Assembly: GCA_026709935.1 (NCBI GenBank)
Contig: JAPOSC010000048.1
Span: forward strand, 1-64,000
Reading direction: 5' to 3'
Source of the DNA: Thiotrichales bacterium
GTDB lineage: Bacteria > Pseudomonadota > Gammaproteobacteria > HK1
DNA: 64,000 nucleotides
Below are positions 9,035-19,453 of the stretch, one piece after another. How positions within the stretch are numbered: position 1 is the stretch's first letter; each line of letters begins with the position of its first letter. The position numbers were made by a program, and so were the translations under genes. Below the pieces are notes generated by a model. The model was not told the DNA's origin, did no database searches, and saw only the letters and a list, made by a program, of their open reading frames with translations.

Positions 9035-9646
9035 TCAGCGGTAAAGCCACGGCTGCCGTTCGCGCTGGGTCTTCTCGAAGGCGTCGATGAGCGCCGCCTT
9101 CTGCATGGTGAGGCCGATGTCGTCGAGGCCGTCGAGCAGGCACTCGCGCCGGAACGCATCGATCTCGAAGCGCACGATCGCCCCGTTCGGTCGCGTGATC
9201 TCCTGCGGGTGGAGATCCACGGTGAGCACCGGGTTCTCGCGGTCCTCCGCGTCCGCCATCAGCGCCTGAAGTTCATCGGGGGAGACGGTGATGGGCAGGA
9301 TGCCGTTCTTGAAGCAGTTGTTGTAGAAGATGTCGGCGAAGCTCGTGGAGATGATGCAGCGGATGCCGAAGTCGAGCAGCGCCCAGGGAGCGTGCTCGCG
9401 CGACGACCCGCACCCGAAGTTGTCCCCGGCCACGAGGATCTCGGCGTCGCGGTAGGGCGCCCGGTTCAGGACGAACTCGGGCTTCTCGGTGCCGTCCGGG
9501 TTGAACCGCAGCTCGTCGAACAGCACCTTGCCGAGCCCGGTGCGCTTGATGGTGCGCAGGTGCAGCTTGGGGATGATCTGGTCGGTATCGATGTTGATGG
9601 CGTCCATCGGCGCCGCAACGCCGGTCAGCTTCGTGAATTTCTGCAT
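9035..9646 (-). CDS. leuD: 3-isopropylmalate dehydratase small subunit
   Basis: This 203-residue swivel subunit pairs with LeuC. Landmarks are [14 protein letters not shown] near residue 15, the substrate-loop [19 protein letters not shown] near residue 75, [17 protein letters not shown] near residue 100 and [19 protein letters not shown] near the end. The start at 9646 is fixed by GGGAGGACC seven bases ahead; a 13-residue extension upstream lacks such a site. It lies between two leuC copies on the same strand, 243 bases after the first and 25 bases before the second, so it may serve both large subunits. Confidence 0.95.
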   Translation of the reverse strand: MQKFTKLTGVAAPMDAINIDTDQIIPKLHLRTIKRTGLGKVLFDELRFNPDGTEKPEFVLNRAPYRDAEILVAGDNFGCGSSREHAPWALLDFGIRCIISTSFADIFYNNCFKNGILPITVSPDELQALMADAEDRENPVLTVDLHPQEITRPNGAIVRFEIDAFRRECLLDGLDDIGLTMQKAALIDAFEKTQRERQPWLYR

Positions 9647-9889
9647 CGGGTCCTCCCCGCTGTGCCGACTCGTTTCCGAACCCATCCGTCACGCAAGTTC
9701 CATGGCCATGACGAATTGGCCGCGACGAAAACGGCAACCCTCGACTTCGCTCCGACCTGAACTCCGAACTGCATGCCTCTGGTTCCGCCGATGATCGTAC
9801 ACCACCACGACACTGCGCATTCGGGGTGCCGAGTGATTGCCGGCAGGTCTCGTTCCAGAAAGCTGGTCACGTATGCCTTGCGCCACCGG

Positions 9890-11329
9890 TTACCCCACCA
9901 ACTCCCGCACGTCGGCGAGCCGGCCGGTGACCGCGGCGGCGGCCGCCATCGCCGGGCTCACCAGATGGGTGCGGCCGTCGCGTCCCTGGCGGCCGACGAA
10001 ATTGCGGTTGGTGGTCGATGCGCAGCGCTCGCCCGGCTCCAGCCGGTCGGTGTTCATCGCCAGACACATCGAGCAGCCCGGTTCGCGCCATTCGAATCCC
10101 GCCGCCAGCAGGATGTTCGCGATCCCTTCGTCCTCGGCCTGGCGTTTCACGAGACCCGATCCGGGGACGATCATTGCCCGCACTCCGGCGGCGACCCGGC
10201 GGCCTTTCGCTACCGCCGCGACCTCGCGGAGATCCTCGATCCGGCCGTTGGTGCACGAGCCGACGAACACCCGGTCGATGGCGACATCGGTCATGCGCGT
10301 ACCGGGGGCGAGCCCCATGTAGTCGAGAGCGCGTTGCATGCTCGCGCGCTTCTCCTCGGTGGGGGCACTGTCCGGGTCCGGGACCGCGCCGGTGATCGGC
10401 ACCACATCTTCGGGACTCGTGCCCCACGTGGTCAGGGGGACGATCTCGGAGACATCCAGCGTGACCTCCTTCGCGTACCGGGCCCCGGGGTCCGAGGGCA
10501 GGGTGCGCCAGTGCTCGACCGCCCGCCGCCACAGATCGCCCTTCGGCGCCATCGGCCGACCCTCCAGATAGGCGAAGGTCTTGTCGTCGGGCGCGATGAG
10601 TCCCGCCCGCGCCCCGGCCTCGATGGTCATGTTGCTCACCGTCATGCGGCCTTCCATCGAGAGCGCCTCGACCGCGGGACCGGCGTACTCGATGACGTGG
10701 CCGGTGCCGCCCGCGGTGCCGATCTTGCCGATGATCGCAAGGATGAGGTCCTTGGCGGTGCACCCGAACGGAAGATCGCCGCTGACCGTGACCCGCATCG
10801 CCTTCGCCGGCGCCTGGATCAGGGTCTGGGTCGCGAGCACGTGTTCGACCTCCGACGTCCCGATGCCGAAGGCCAGCGCGCCGAACGCGCCGTGAGTGGC
10901 GGTGTGGCTGTCGCCGCACACGATGGTGGTGCCCGGCAGGGTGAAGCCCTGCTCGGGTCCGATGATGTGGACGATGCCGTTGCGCGGATCATCGAAGTGG
11001 AACAGATCCACCCCGAACTCCTCGCAGTTGCGGATCAGGGTGTCGATCTGGAGTCTGGAGTCTTCGCTGACCGCTTCGTTGCGGTCAGTGGCGATGTTGT
11101 GGTCGATGACCGCGATGGTGGCGTCGGGGCGTCGCACCCCGCGCCCGACCTGGCGCAGCCCCTCGTAGGGTTGCGGTGTCGTAACCTCGTGGGTGAGGTG
11201 GCGGTCGATGTAGAGCAGACAGGTGCCGTCATCCTCGGCCGCGACGACATGGTCATCCCAGATCTTCTCGAACAGAGTCCGTGGCTCGAACAGGGTCCGT
11301 GGCTCGAACAGGGTCCGTGGCTTGGCCAT
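9890..11329 (-). CDS. leuC: 3-isopropylmalate dehydratase large subunit, copy 2 (canonical)
   Basis: At 479 residues this is the more canonical LeuC of the pair. It keeps [34 protein letters not shown], the three cluster Cys residues (GSCTNGR and GCSMCLAMN) and the end [16 protein letters not shown]. It is first in the run leuC-leuD-leuC. The N-terminus is odd: after MAK the hexapeptide PRTLFE occurs three times before KIWDDH, where family members have one TLF-KIW. The extra 12 residues come from an in-frame 18-bp triplication at 11267-11320. The ATG at 11329 precedes the repeats, so they are probably translated. A start inside the repeats is not available because no Met codon is present there. 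Confidence 0.93.
   Translation of the reverse strand: MAKPRTLFEPRTLFEPRTLFEKIWDDHVVAAEDDGTCLLYIDRHLTHEVTTPQPYEGLRQVGRGVRRPDATIAVIDHNIATDRNEAVSEDSRLQIDTLIRNCEEFGVDLFHFDDPRNGIVHIIGPEQGFTLPGTTIVCGDSHTATHGAFGALAFGIGTSEVEHVLATQTLIQAPAKAMRVTVSGDLPFGCTAKDLILAIIGKIGTAGGTGHVIEYAGPAVEALSMEGRMTVSNMTIEAGARAGLIAPDDKTFAYLEGRPMAPKGDLWRRAVEHWRTLPSDPGARYAKEVTLDVSEIVPLTTWGTSPEDVVPITGAVPDPDSAPTEEKRASMQRALDYMGLAPGTRMTDVAIDRVFVGSCTNGRIEDLREVAAVAKGRRVAAGVRAMIVPGSGLVKRQAEDEGIANILLAAGFEWREPGCSMCLAMNTDRLEPGERCASTTNRNFVGRQGRDGRTHLVSPAMAAAAAVTGRLADVRELVG
11267..11320. repeat. 18-bp tandem repeat, three units, in leuC copy 2
   Basis: Three consecutive 18-base units, differing at one position in the first unit, encode Pro-Arg-Thr-Leu-Phe-Glu three times near the LeuC N-terminus. 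Near-identity of the units points to a recent expansion. Confidence 0.85.
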
Positions 11330-11496
11330 CCGCAGGCTCCGGGCACGGCCGCGGGGTGTCGTGCCTGCTCGTTCGGTTGCCGCGGCCCCCGTGGACGACG
11401 CCCGGCCAACGCCGTGGCGGCATCGCCGCGGGCGGAATTATAGACGCGGCCGTCGGCGGCTTGCTCCACCATGGCCGCGAACGGCGATTCCGGCAT

Positions 11497-11534
11497 GATT
11501 TCGATCTCCGGAGCGTCCAGGCGGAGCGATTTCG
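11497..11534 (+). repeat. Dispersed 38-bp repeat, copy A
   Basis: These 38 bases match 32 of 38 positions, without gaps, to the minus strand of 60701-60738. The shared part begins GATTTCGAYCTCCGGAGCG and ends CGATTTCG. Both copies lie outside genes. In one frame both would read DFDLRSV...RFR, but no gene around either copy is evident. Confidence 0.5.
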
Positions 11535-11582
11535 TCGGGGCGATTTCGGGCCCCCGGTCCCGACCCGACGTGAATCGCCGGC

Positions 11583-11972
<390 letters not shown>

Positions 11973-12011
11973 TCATGTCGGAGCCGGATGACCGAAGCGG
12001 TTTGGTGAACC

Positions 12012-12069
12012 GGCCTGAAAATTTCATCGATTCACGCCTGCAAGCGCGATTCGGTGAAATTTTCGGGCC
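12012..12069. repeat. Inverted-repeat element, compact form (26-bp arms)
   Basis: Two 26-base arms (12012-12037 and 12044-12069) are inverted copies with 4 mismatches around a 6-base loop. The arm core GAAAATTTCAYCGA is shared with the arms of the element at 54782-54907. Some mismatches become G-U pairs in RNA, so a transcript would fold strongly. It lies about 90 bases upstream of the P-II gene start. Confidence 0.7.
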
Positions 12070-12236
12070 AAGAGTACGAGGCTGCTGCCCTCGCCGCACA
12101 CCGGAGTGCGAGAGACATGGGGTGACTTCGAACATGTCTCATCGTACCGAAGTGAAGCCTCGCCATGGGTTCCGAGCACGTATCATGCCATGCTCGGGCG
12201 GGACGGCACCTCGACCGGCCGCATTCGACCCCGGGC

Positions 12237-12302
12237 TCGGCTCAGGGTCGGATCGGGCTCGGATCAGGTTCCAATCGGGTTCGGATCGGGCTCGGCCCGG
12301 TT
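12237..12302. repeat. 11-bp tandem repeat, six units, intergenic
   Basis: Six units of 11 bases with consensus TCGGATCGGGY run without gaps in the 609-base gap between the P-II gene and lhr. Neither flanking gene includes them. An 11-base period is close to one DNA helical turn, so any protein contacts would fall on one face; that is speculation. The rest of the gap 11922-12530 holds the inverted repeat above and nothing else I can name. Confidence 0.7.
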
Positions 12303-12530
12303 TCGACGCAAGGGTGGAGGCTCCGGCGGCAGCGCCTCCGCGCGCTGAATCGGGGCGCGGGCGCCGATCGGTGCACCAATGGTGAGCGCGAGCGGCCATG
12401 AACATGCCCCCCGATTCCTCACCATCTCCTCCCGGCACGGTGTCTTCGCCGTATTGCGAGATCGAACATCCCCATGACGAGATCTTGGTCCATTGCGGCC
12501 GGGCCGCAGATTCGGGGCGGGAGAATCCCC

Positions 12531-15500
12531 TCAAGCGCGCAGACCGTGCCGCGGAGAAAGCCGGGGAATGCGTCTGCGCAGCAGCGCGTTGCGTGCGCTC
12601 CATTCCTGCTCCGGCGTCTGCGGCTCGATCCAGTCGATGTTCCGTCTGCCGGTCAGGGTTCCGATCGGCACACCGTCGCGAAACGCGATCCGGGTGGATG
12701 CGGTGGTGGGGATGCGGTCGCCGAGGCAGATGATGCCGGTGAGGTTCAGCGGGTCCGCAGCACTCAGTGTCACCACGAGCCCGTCCGCCGGCGCGCGCCG
12801 GACCCTTCGAAGGGCCTCCACCGCTTCCGGCCGCGCGTACTGCTCGCCGGTGAAGCCGGCGACGAACCGCCCCCCGCGGATCTCGCCGCGCGCTTCGAGG
12901 CGGCGGAACTCGCGCAGCAGATCGCGCCACGGGACGGCGAACGATTCGCGCACGAGGAGGGACTTGAACACGACGCCGTAGCGGCGCAGCAGGGTGCGCG
13001 CGATCGCTTCCGCGCCGTTCTCGCCGGTGTTGCCCTCTTCCGCCGCGCGGCGCGTCACGCACGACCATCGCCCGGCCTCGGTGACCGCACGGAGCCGGCG
13101 GGCGGAAGCGCCGATGAACGCCCGAAGCCCCGCGAATCCGTCGGCATTCACGACTCCGTGCGCGATCAGCTCTCCGAGGGCGGCGGCGGCATCCGGGGCG
13201 CGGGCGCCGGTCTCGGCCACGATGTCGTCGAAGAACGACGCTCCGCGAGCGTCGAGATACGCAAGGACGGCCCGCACCCCGGGTGAGAGCGGCACGGTGG
13301 TGACGTCCTCATCCCCGCAGACGAATCGTCCGCCCTCGGGGCCGGAGCTCTCGGCTTCGCGAGCGGCGGCTTCGCCATCGGTATCGGTGATGCCGATGGC
13401 GCTGGAATCGGGACCGGTTGCAATCCCCGCCGGAGCGGCGCTTCCCGTCGAGCCGGTGTTCTCCGCCGGAGCGGCGTCCTCCGTCGAGCCGACGTTTCTC
13501 GCACTGCCGCCGCCGGTCGATTCGAAGGTCCTTCCGGGCCCGGCCGCTGAGTCGTCCGCCGGAACGGCGCCCGGGAAGATCCGGGGGATCGCTGCCTCTT
13601 CCGCGGGCGTCGAAGCCGGCGCGAGCCACAGCGGCGCCTGCCGGCGCCCCGGGCGGGAGAAGAGAGCGATCGGAGTCGATCGAATCGGTCCGAACGAGCG
13701 TCGCGCCGTCTCCCGCGCCGGCGGCGTCGGACGGGCCCACGAGGCGCGGCCGGCGAGGCAGAGCCGGTCGAGCATGTCGGACGTGAAGCCGGCAACCCTG
13801 GCCGGGAGGATCTCCTCCTCCCAGGCCGCGGCGGGCGCCGCGAACCCTTCGAGCTCGGCCACGACCGCCGCGAGTGCCTCGTCGCCCTCGCGCCGGTCGT
13901 CGGGGAGGACGCGCTGCCATTCGAACAGGAAACGGATGAACACGGCTCGGGACACGGGCTCGATCTCGCGCCGCAGGCGTCCGAGGGTGTAGCGGTGGAT
14001 GCGGGCGAGCAGGCGGCGCTCGCACCATTCGATCGATGCGTTGCCCGACGTGGCGCCGGAGGTGAACCGCCCGCGCAGCACCGAACCTTCGGCTTCCAGT
14101 GCGACGAGGGCGACCTCGATGTCGACCGGGGTGAGCCCGAGGTCGGAGGCAAGGCGCGCGGTGGTCACCGGCCCCAGACCGCCGAGCCGGGCGCGCAGCA
14201 GCTCGGCCAGCGCCGCGTCGCGGCCGGGGGCGGTTCGCAGCTCCGCGGGCAATGCAAGCGGCGGGTCGGCGTGTCCGCCCCCGAGGGCGGCTTCCATCTC
14301 GGCCAGACGCTCCGCCGCGCACCACAGCACGGGACCGCCGCCCGGGGTGCGGAACCGGGTGGCGCGTCCGTCCGCTACCAGGGCGTCAAGGTGATCGCTC
14401 CAGCCCGGACGCGCGCCGCCCGCAAGCCGGCGGGCCACCTCCGCAGGATCGGCGGCCGGCCCCGCCATCGCTTCCTGCGAGGTCGCGAAGCCGAGCACCA
14501 CCAGCGCATCGTGCACCTCGTCGGCGGTGGTGGCGCCGGGCCATGCCTCCTCCCTGACTTGCTCGATGGCGTCCGCATCGAGCCGTCCGATGTCGGCGGC
14601 GGAGGCCGGGTCGAGCCCACGGCGCATGGTCACCGCCCGCGTGCGGCGTTCCTCGAGCGGCGCATCGTCCAGGAATGCATACGGGCGGGCGTCGAGCACC
14701 TCGGCCGCGAGGGGAGAGGGCTCGGTGAGGTCGCGGGCGACGACCCGGATGGCACCGTCCTTCAGTCGCGCCACCAGTAATTCGAGTGCCTCGATGTCCA
14801 TGGCCTCGGTCAGGGTGTCGGCGATGGTCTGCTCCACCAGAGGGTGGTCGGGGATGGCGCGGGGGCCCGCGAGGTTTTCCGCGCATGCGATCTGGTCCGG
14901 GAACACCGCCGCGATCAGGTCCTCGGCCTGCATGCGCTGGATGTTCGGCGGGACCCTGGCACCGCGGCGGAAGCGCGGGAGAGCGAGCGAGATGTTGGCG
15001 TTCCACCGCCAGCGCACCTCGAACATCGGTGCGTCGAGGAGCGCCTGGGTCAGGACATCGCGCACCGTCTCCGGTGCGAGGTAGCGGGCGACTTCCTCGA
15101 GCGTGAAGCTGTGGGACTCGCTGAGCGAAAGCACGATCGCGTCCTCGGTCGCCGCCGCCTGCAACTCGAAGTTGAACTTGCGGCAGAAGCGCTTGCGCAG
15201 CGCCAGACCCCAGGCCCGGTTGAGACGGCTGCCGAACCGGGAGTGGATGACGAGCTGCATCCCGCCGCTTTCGTCGAAGAACCGCTCGAACACCACTGTG
15301 TCGCGGTCGGGCAGGGCGCCGAGGGCGGCGTACGCGGCGCAGAGGTAGTCGACGATTTGTGCGGCGGCGGCGGTGTCAATCCCGGTACGTTCGACGAGTT
15401 GCCGCGTGCACCGGGCGCGGGCCTCCGGGTCGGTGGCGACGGCGCCGGCCACTTCGAACCGCCGCGCGAGCCACCCCAGCAGGTCGCATACGCCTTCGGA

Positions 15501-17219
15501 CAGCTCATCGGTGCGTCCCGGCGCCTCGCCGAGCCAGAAGGGCAGGTTGGGTGGCTGGCCGTGCGCGTCCTCCACTCGGACCGCGCTTCGCTCGACGCGC
15601 AGGATGCGCCACGAGGTGTTGCCGAGCTGGAAGATGTCGCCGGGCACGCTCTCGACCGCGAAGTCCTCGTTGACCGAGCCGAGGCGGGTTCCGTGCGGCT
15701 CCAGCACCACGTCGTAGTCGGCGTTGTCCGGGATCGCGCCGCCCGAGGTCATCGCGGTGAGGCGGGCGCCGCGCCGAGCGCGCAGTGCGCCGTTGACGAT
15801 GTCGCGGTGCAGGTACGCGCCCCGGCGCCCGCGTCGGGTCGCGAATCCTCCGGCGAGCATCGCGAGGAGCGCCCGCCAGCGGTCGCGGGAGAGATTGCGG
15901 TACGGCCAGGCGCGGCGCACGGCGGCGAGCAGGGCGTCCTCGTTCCAGTCTTCGGCCGCCACCATGGCCACCGCCTGCTGCGCAAGGACATCGAGCGGCG
16001 CCTCGGGCACATGCAGGGTGTCCAGCGCGCCGCGCCGAATCGCGTCCAGGATGGCGGCGCACTCCACCAGCTCGTCGCGGCTGAGGGGGAACAGCCGGCC
16101 CTTCGGAGTGCCGCGCACGGCGTGACCGGAGCGCCCCGCCCGTTGCAGGAAGGTCGAGATGGACCGCGTCGAGCCGATCTGGCAGACCAGATCGATGTCC
16201 CCGATGTCGATTCCCAGCTCCAGCGAGGCGGTGGCCACCAGCGCCTTCAGCTCGCCGGCCTTGAGCCGCTGCTCGGCCGCGAGGCGACGTTCGCGCGCGA
16301 GACTGCCGTGATGGGAGGTGACATGTTCCTCGCCGAACGACTCGGTCAGCGCCCGCGCCACCCGCTCCGCCATGCGGCGCGTATTGACGAACACGAGCGT
16401 GGTGCGGTGCGCCTCGATGAGGACGCGGAGCCGCTGGTAGACCTCGGCCCAGACCTCGCCGGACATTACCGCTCCGAGCGGCGACTCCGGCAGCTCCAGC
16501 CCGAGGTCGCGCTCGCGCTGATGGCCGATATCGACGACGGTGCATTCGTGCGGCCCGTCGTCGTCGCCGCCGGTGAGGAAGCGGGCCACAGTCTCGATCG
16601 GGCGCTGGGTTGCGGACAACCCGATGCGGGTGACGGGTCTTCCGGTGAGTGCATCCAGGCGTTCGAGAGAGAGCGCAAGATGGGCGCCGCGCTTGTTGCC
16701 GGCCACCGCGTGAATCTCGTCGACGATGGCGGTGTCGACGCTCGCGAGCATGGCGCGCCCGCCCTCGCTGGTGAGCAGGATGTAGAGCGACTCCGGCGTC
16801 GTCACCAGGATGTGCGGCGGGTGCCGGCGCATGGCTTCGCGCGCCGCGCTCGGGGTATCGCCGGTGCGCACCATGGCGCGGATGCCCGAACCGGGCTCAC
16901 CGGATTCGGCGAGCGCCCGGTCGATGCCTTCGAGCGGTACCTCCAGGTTCCGGTGCACGTCGTTGCCGAGCGCCTTGAGGGGCGAGACGTAGAGCACGCG
17001 GGTGGCGTCCGGCAGCGGCACCCGGCGGCTGTCCCGCACCAGGGCGTCGATGGCGCCGAGGAACCCGGCCAGCGTCTTGCCGGAGCCGGTGGGGGCCGCG
17101 ATGAGCGTATGCCGGCCCGCCGCCACCGCCTCCCATGCCTGCGCCTGGCACGCGGTGGGTTCGCCCAGGTGCGCGGCGAACCAGGACGCGACGGCGGGGT
17201 GGAAGCGGTCGAGGGTCAT
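12531..17219 (-). CDS. lhr: Lhr-type ATP-dependent helicase (long form)
   Basis: This 1562-residue superfamily 2 helicase is a bacterial Lhr, linked to DNA repair. Walker A is [20 protein letters not shown] near residue 40; motif II is [22 protein letters not shown] near residue 165; SATQRP follows; motif VI is [16 protein letters not shown] near residue 360. A Lhr winged-helix/beta-barrel core follows to about residue 870, and then the long C-terminal region typical of the full form. A low-complexity linker rich in Ser/Thr/Gly/Ala/Pro lies around residues 1220-1290 and contains a tandem 36-bp duplication (13427-13498). The ATG at 17219 has a GAGGTGACGAGG stretch just ahead. It stands alone on its strand; the bases upstream hold a nucleotidyltransferase fragment. 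Confidence 0.9.
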   Translation of the reverse strand: MTLDRFHPAVASWFAAHLGEPTACQAQAWEAVAAGRHTLIAAPTGSGKTLAGFLGAIDALVRDSRRVPLPDATRVLYVSPLKALGNDVHRNLEVPLEGIDRALAESGEPGSGIRAMVRTGDTPSAAREAMRRHPPHILVTTPESLYILLTSEGGRAMLASVDTAIVDEIHAVAGNKRGAHLALSLERLDALTGRPVTRIGLSATQRPIETVARFLTGGDDDGPHECTVVDIGHQRERDLGLELPESPLGAVMSGEVWAEVYQRLRVLIEAHRTTLVFVNTRRMAERVARALTESFGEEHVTSHHGSLARERRLAAEQRLKAGELKALVATASLELGIDIGDIDLVCQIGSTRSISTFLQRAGRSGHAVRGTPKGRLFPLSRDELVECAAILDAIRRGALDTLHVPEAPLDVLAQQAVAMVAAEDWNEDALLAAVRRAWPYRNLSRDRWRALLAMLAGGFATRRGRRGAYLHRDIVNGALRARRGARLTAMTSGGAIPDNADYDVVLEPHGTRLGSVNEDFAVESVPGDIFQLGNTSWRILRVERSAVRVEDAHGQPPNLPFWLGEAPGRTDELSEGVCDLLGWLARRFEVAGAVATDPEARARCTRQLVERTGIDTAAAAQIVDYLCAAYAALGALPDRDTVVFERFFDESGGMQLVIHSRFGSRLNRAWGLALRKRFCRKFNFELQAAATEDAIVLSLSESHSFTLEEVARYLAPETVRDVLTQALLDAPMFEVRWRWNANISLALPRFRRGARVPPNIQRMQAEDLIAAVFPDQIACAENLAGPRAIPDHPLVEQTIADTLTEAMDIEALELLVARLKDGAIRVVARDLTEPSPLAAEVLDARPYAFLDDAPLEERRTRAVTMRRGLDPASAADIGRLDADAIEQVREEAWPGATTADEVHDALVVLGFATSQEAMAGPAADPAEVARRLAGGARPGWSDHLDALVADGRATRFRTPGGGPVLWCAAERLAEMEAALGGGHADPPLALPAELRTAPGRDAALAELLRARLGGLGPVTTARLASDLGLTPVDIEVALVALEAEGSVLRGRFTSGATSGNASIEWCERRLLARIHRYTLGRLRREIEPVSRAVFIRFLFEWQRVLPDDRREGDEALAAVVAELEGFAAPAAAWEEEILPARVAGFTSDMLDRLCLAGRASWARPTPPARETARRSFGPIRSTPIALFSRPGRRQAPLWLAPASTPAEEAAIPRIFPGAVPADDSAAGPGRTFESTGGGSARNVGSTEDAAPAENTGSTGSAAPAGIATGPDSSAIGITDTDGEAAAREAESSGPEGGRFVCGDEDVTTVPLSPGVRAVLAYLDARGASFFDDIVAETGARAPDAAAALGELIAHGVVNADGFAGLRAFIGASARRLRAVTEAGRWSCVTRRAAEEGNTGENGAEAIARTLLRRYGVVFKSLLVRESFAVPWRDLLREFRRLEARGEIRGGRFVAGFTGEQYARPEAVEALRRVRRAPADGLVVTLSAADPLNLTGIICLGDRIPTTASTRIAFRDGVPIGTLTGRRNIDWIEPQTPEQEWSARNALLRRRIPRLSPRHGLRA
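13427..13498. repeat. 36-bp tandem duplication inside the lhr linker
   Basis: Two 36-base units beginning CCGCCGGAGCGGCG follow each other directly and differ at a few positions. They are in frame and encode repeated [20 protein letters not shown]-like linker segments of the helicase, in a part that is probably disordered. Confidence 0.7.
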
Positions 17220-17279
17220 GCCTCGTCACCTCTTCTGTCGAGTCGATGGCCAGCTTAAACTATCGGCCCAATATGGACG

Positions 17280-17537
17280 GTGATGCACACCTCAGATCTC
17301 GTCATACTCAAGGCGTTCGCTGATCGTTTCCGCGACTGGGCCGATATCGAAGGGGTGTTGATTCGCAGCGGTCACCGGCTGGAGTGGAGGACGGTGGAAG
17401 CCGAGCTCGAACCGTTCTGCGGACGGCACATCTTGCTGCGATTTCGTCGGTGCGCTCATCAGTCGAACAGTCCTCCTTGGCGTTCGGCGAGGTCGGGTGC
17501 CGCGATAAATCCCGATTTCGTATTCTTCCGAGTTTAA
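17280..17537 (+). pseudogene. C-terminal fragment of a nucleotidyltransferase-type protein
   Basis: The frame begins TSDLVILKAFADRFRDWADI, then EGVLIRSGHRLEWRTVEAEL. This is the typical C-terminal helical part of small AbiEii/DUF1814-like or MNT-type nucleotidyltransferases. The catalytic GS-x-D part that should precede it is missing, because the upstream 60 bases lead straight into lhr on the other strand. After about 45 residues the similarity ends in a low-complexity tail. It is probably a truncated relic. The assignment rests on pattern memory of the LVVLKAFA-RDWxDIEG motif. Confidence 0.5.
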
Positions 17538-17542
17538 CAAGA

Positions 17543-17571
17543 TTGACAGAATTAACGCGCTTCCCGTTAAC
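17543..17571 (+). promoter_or_regulatory. Candidate promoter and TTAAC-rich operator of the AAA ATPase gene
   Basis: TTGACA at 17543-17548 is a perfect -35 box, with GTTAAC 17 bases later as a weak -10. Around it are repeated TTAAC/GTTAA half-sites at 17552, 17566, 17574 and 17586, including the inverted pair TTAACG...CGTTAA. This AT-rich patch stands out in GC-rich surroundings and ends 10 bases before the ATPase ATG. Confidence 0.45.
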
Positions 17572-17599
17572 GGCGTTAAATCTGTGTTAATTTCCGAGC

Positions 17600-18823
17600 A
17601 TGGATCGCCGTCGCAACCCGTACGTCCCTGGAGCCGGTCTTCAGCCGCCGGAGTTGGCCGGCCGTGACCGCCTCCTCGAAAATGCCGCCATCGACATGGA
17701 CCGAGTGCTGGCCGGACGGCCGGCCAAGGGACTGATTCTTCTCGGGTTGCGAGGGGTCGGCAAGACGGTCCTGCTGAATCGACTCTGCAAGCTGGCGCAG
17801 GACAAGGGTGTCCGTACGGCAAGGATCGAAGCGCCCGAAGGCAGCTCGCTGCCGGAATTGCTGACGCCGGAACTGCGACGCGTCGTCCATGCTCTCGACC
17901 TTCGTCGGGCAGCGGGTCATCGCCTGCACCGGGCCGCGGGTGCGCTGGCAAATTTCGCCAGGGCGTTCAAGGTGAGCGTCGGTGACCTCGAGTTCGGCAT
18001 GGACCTTGCCGCCGGCGAGGCCGACACCGGTTATCTGGAGCAGGATCTGCCGCGGCTCCTGGTCGCGATGGCGGAAGCGGCGGCGGATCGCCGCACCGCG
18101 GTCGGACTGTTCATCGATGAAGTGCAGTATCTCTCGTCCCTGGAGTTGGCCGCCGTCATCGTCGCATGCCACGAAATCGCGCAGCGGAATCTTCCGTTAC
18201 TGTTCATCGGGGCGGGATTGCCCCAGGTCGCCGCGCTGGCCGGCAAGGCGAAATCCTATGCGGAGCGGTTGTTCGACTACCCACAGGTGGGGTCGCTCGA
18301 ACATTTCGATGCGCGACTGGCTCTGGTGAAGCCAGCTCGGGCCGAGGGCGTCTCGTTCGATGACGACGCGGCGGACGAGATTCTGGCTGCCGCGCAGAAC
18401 TTCCCCTACTTCATCCAGGAATGGGGGTATCAGGTCTGGAACGCGGCGCCCGCCAGTCCGGTCACCCGCGGCATGGTGCTCGACGCAACGCCGGAGGTGG
18501 TGGCGCATCTGGACAACAACTTCTTCCGGGTCCGCTTCGACCGGCTGACGCCGCTGGAGCAGAAGTACCTGCGGGCCATGGCCGAACTGGGACCCGGGCC
18601 TTGCGCCACCGGCCGAATCGCCGAGACCCTGGGGGTGCGAGCCGCGTCCGTCGCCACCGTGCGCCAGCGTCTCATCAACAAGGGCATGGTGTGGAGCCGG
18701 CGCCACGGAGAGACGGCGTTCACGGTGCCGATGTTCGACGCGTTCATGAAACGCCAGATGCCGGAGCTGGTCGCGCACGTGCCGCAAGCCCGGCGCACCG
18801 GAGACTCTGGAGCGTTTCCATGA
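17600..18823 (+). CDS. AAA family ATP-binding protein
   Basis: This 407-residue P-loop ATPase has Walker A GLRGVGKTVLLNRL near residue 50 and Walker B AVGLFIDEVQYLS near residue 172. The beginning NPYVPGAGLQPPELAGRD is characteristic of a bacterial AAA ATPase family related to archaeal/Orc-like ATPases (COG1672 style). The C-terminal third carries a winged-helix-like segment (GRIAETLGVRAASVATVRQRL near residue 335), so it may bind DNA. No partner gene is adjacent on either side. Cellular role is unknown; mobile or defence association is possible but not shown. The ATG at 17600 is 10 bases after the last TTAA site. Confidence 0.75.
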   Translation: MDRRRNPYVPGAGLQPPELAGRDRLLENAAIDMDRVLAGRPAKGLILLGLRGVGKTVLLNRLCKLAQDKGVRTARIEAPEGSSLPELLTPELRRVVHALDLRRAAGHRLHRAAGALANFARAFKVSVGDLEFGMDLAAGEADTGYLEQDLPRLLVAMAEAAADRRTAVGLFIDEVQYLSSLELAAVIVACHEIAQRNLPLLFIGAGLPQVAALAGKAKSYAERLFDYPQVGSLEHFDARLALVKPARAEGVSFDDDAADEILAAAQNFPYFIQEWGYQVWNAAPASPVTRGMVLDATPEVVAHLDNNFFRVRFDRLTPLEQKYLRAMAELGPGPCATGRIAETLGVRAASVATVRQRLINKGMVWSRRHGETAFTVPMFDAFMKRQMPELVAHVPQARRTGDSGAFP

Positions 18824-18863
18824 ACCATCGGCGGGGACGCGAGTTGCCGAATCGGATGCATGG

Positions 18864-18880
18864 CCCGATGATTCATCGGG
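18864..18880. terminator. Hairpin after the AAA ATPase gene
   Basis: CCCGATGA and TCATCGGG pair perfectly around a single T. It lies 41 bases past the ATPase stop. A related direct copy of the surrounding 25 bases (TTGGCCTGATCATTCAACG) follows at about 18884, so this may be part of a small repeat rather than a terminator. No T run is present. Confidence 0.3.
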
Positions 18881-18934
18881 TGCTTGGCCTGATCATTCAA
18901 CGATGGATTCGCCCACCACACGGGAGATGACCCA

Positions 18935-19348
18935 ATGACCGTGAACGCGAAGGTTTCGGTCTTCGACCTCGTCGAAGAGGCGAACCGGCGGATCGAGACC
19001 ATTCCGGTCGGCGAGGCGATCGCCATGCACAGTGACCCGGAGGTGATCTTCGTGGATCTCCGCGACGTGCGCGAGCTGGAGCGCGAGGGTCGCATCCCCG
19101 GGGCGCTTCACATGCCGCGCGGCATGGTGGAGTTCTGGGTCGATCCTGCAAGCCCGTACTTCAGGTCCGACATCTTTGGCCCGGACCGCCGCTTCGCCTT
19201 CTACTGCAACCGGGACTGGCGCTCGGCCCTCGCCACCGAGGTCGCGCAGCGCATCGGACTCGAACGGGTGTGCCACATCGAAGGCGGGTACACAGCCTGG
19301 AAGGCGGCGGGCGGTCCCACCGAGGCGTACGAGCGCCGGTCGAAGTAG
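18935..19348 (+). CDS. Rhodanese-like domain protein
   Basis: A single-domain rhodanese of 137 residues, a sulfur-transfer fold. VIFVDLRDVRELEREGRIPG near residue 37 is the entry motif. The active-site loop is FYCNRDWRSALA near residue 90, with Cys as the persulfide-forming residue, and IEGGYTAWKAAGGP closes the domain. The loop reads CNRDWRS instead of the CAGGWRS-type loop often seen. GGGAGATGACCC precedes the ATG. It stands alone and its sulfur acceptor is unknown. Confidence 0.85.
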   Translation: MTVNAKVSVFDLVEEANRRIETIPVGEAIAMHSDPEVIFVDLRDVRELEREGRIPGALHMPRGMVEFWVDPASPYFRSDIFGPDRRFAFYCNRDWRSALATEVAQRIGLERVCHIEGGYTAWKAAGGPTEAYERRSK

Positions 19349-19453
19349 CCGGGGGCGCCGCCGGTTGTTTCTTGCCCGACAGCGGGGACAGTTGCCCTGG
19401 CCATGGACGGCTTCCGCGCGACGGGAGGTGTGTCCACCGCGCAAGGCGCACGT

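Noticed and set aside
12139-12390. Small plus-strand gene carrying the 11-bp repeat
   Set aside because: Three frames are open through the repeat with Gly/Ser/Arg-rich products; there is no start site support and no family.
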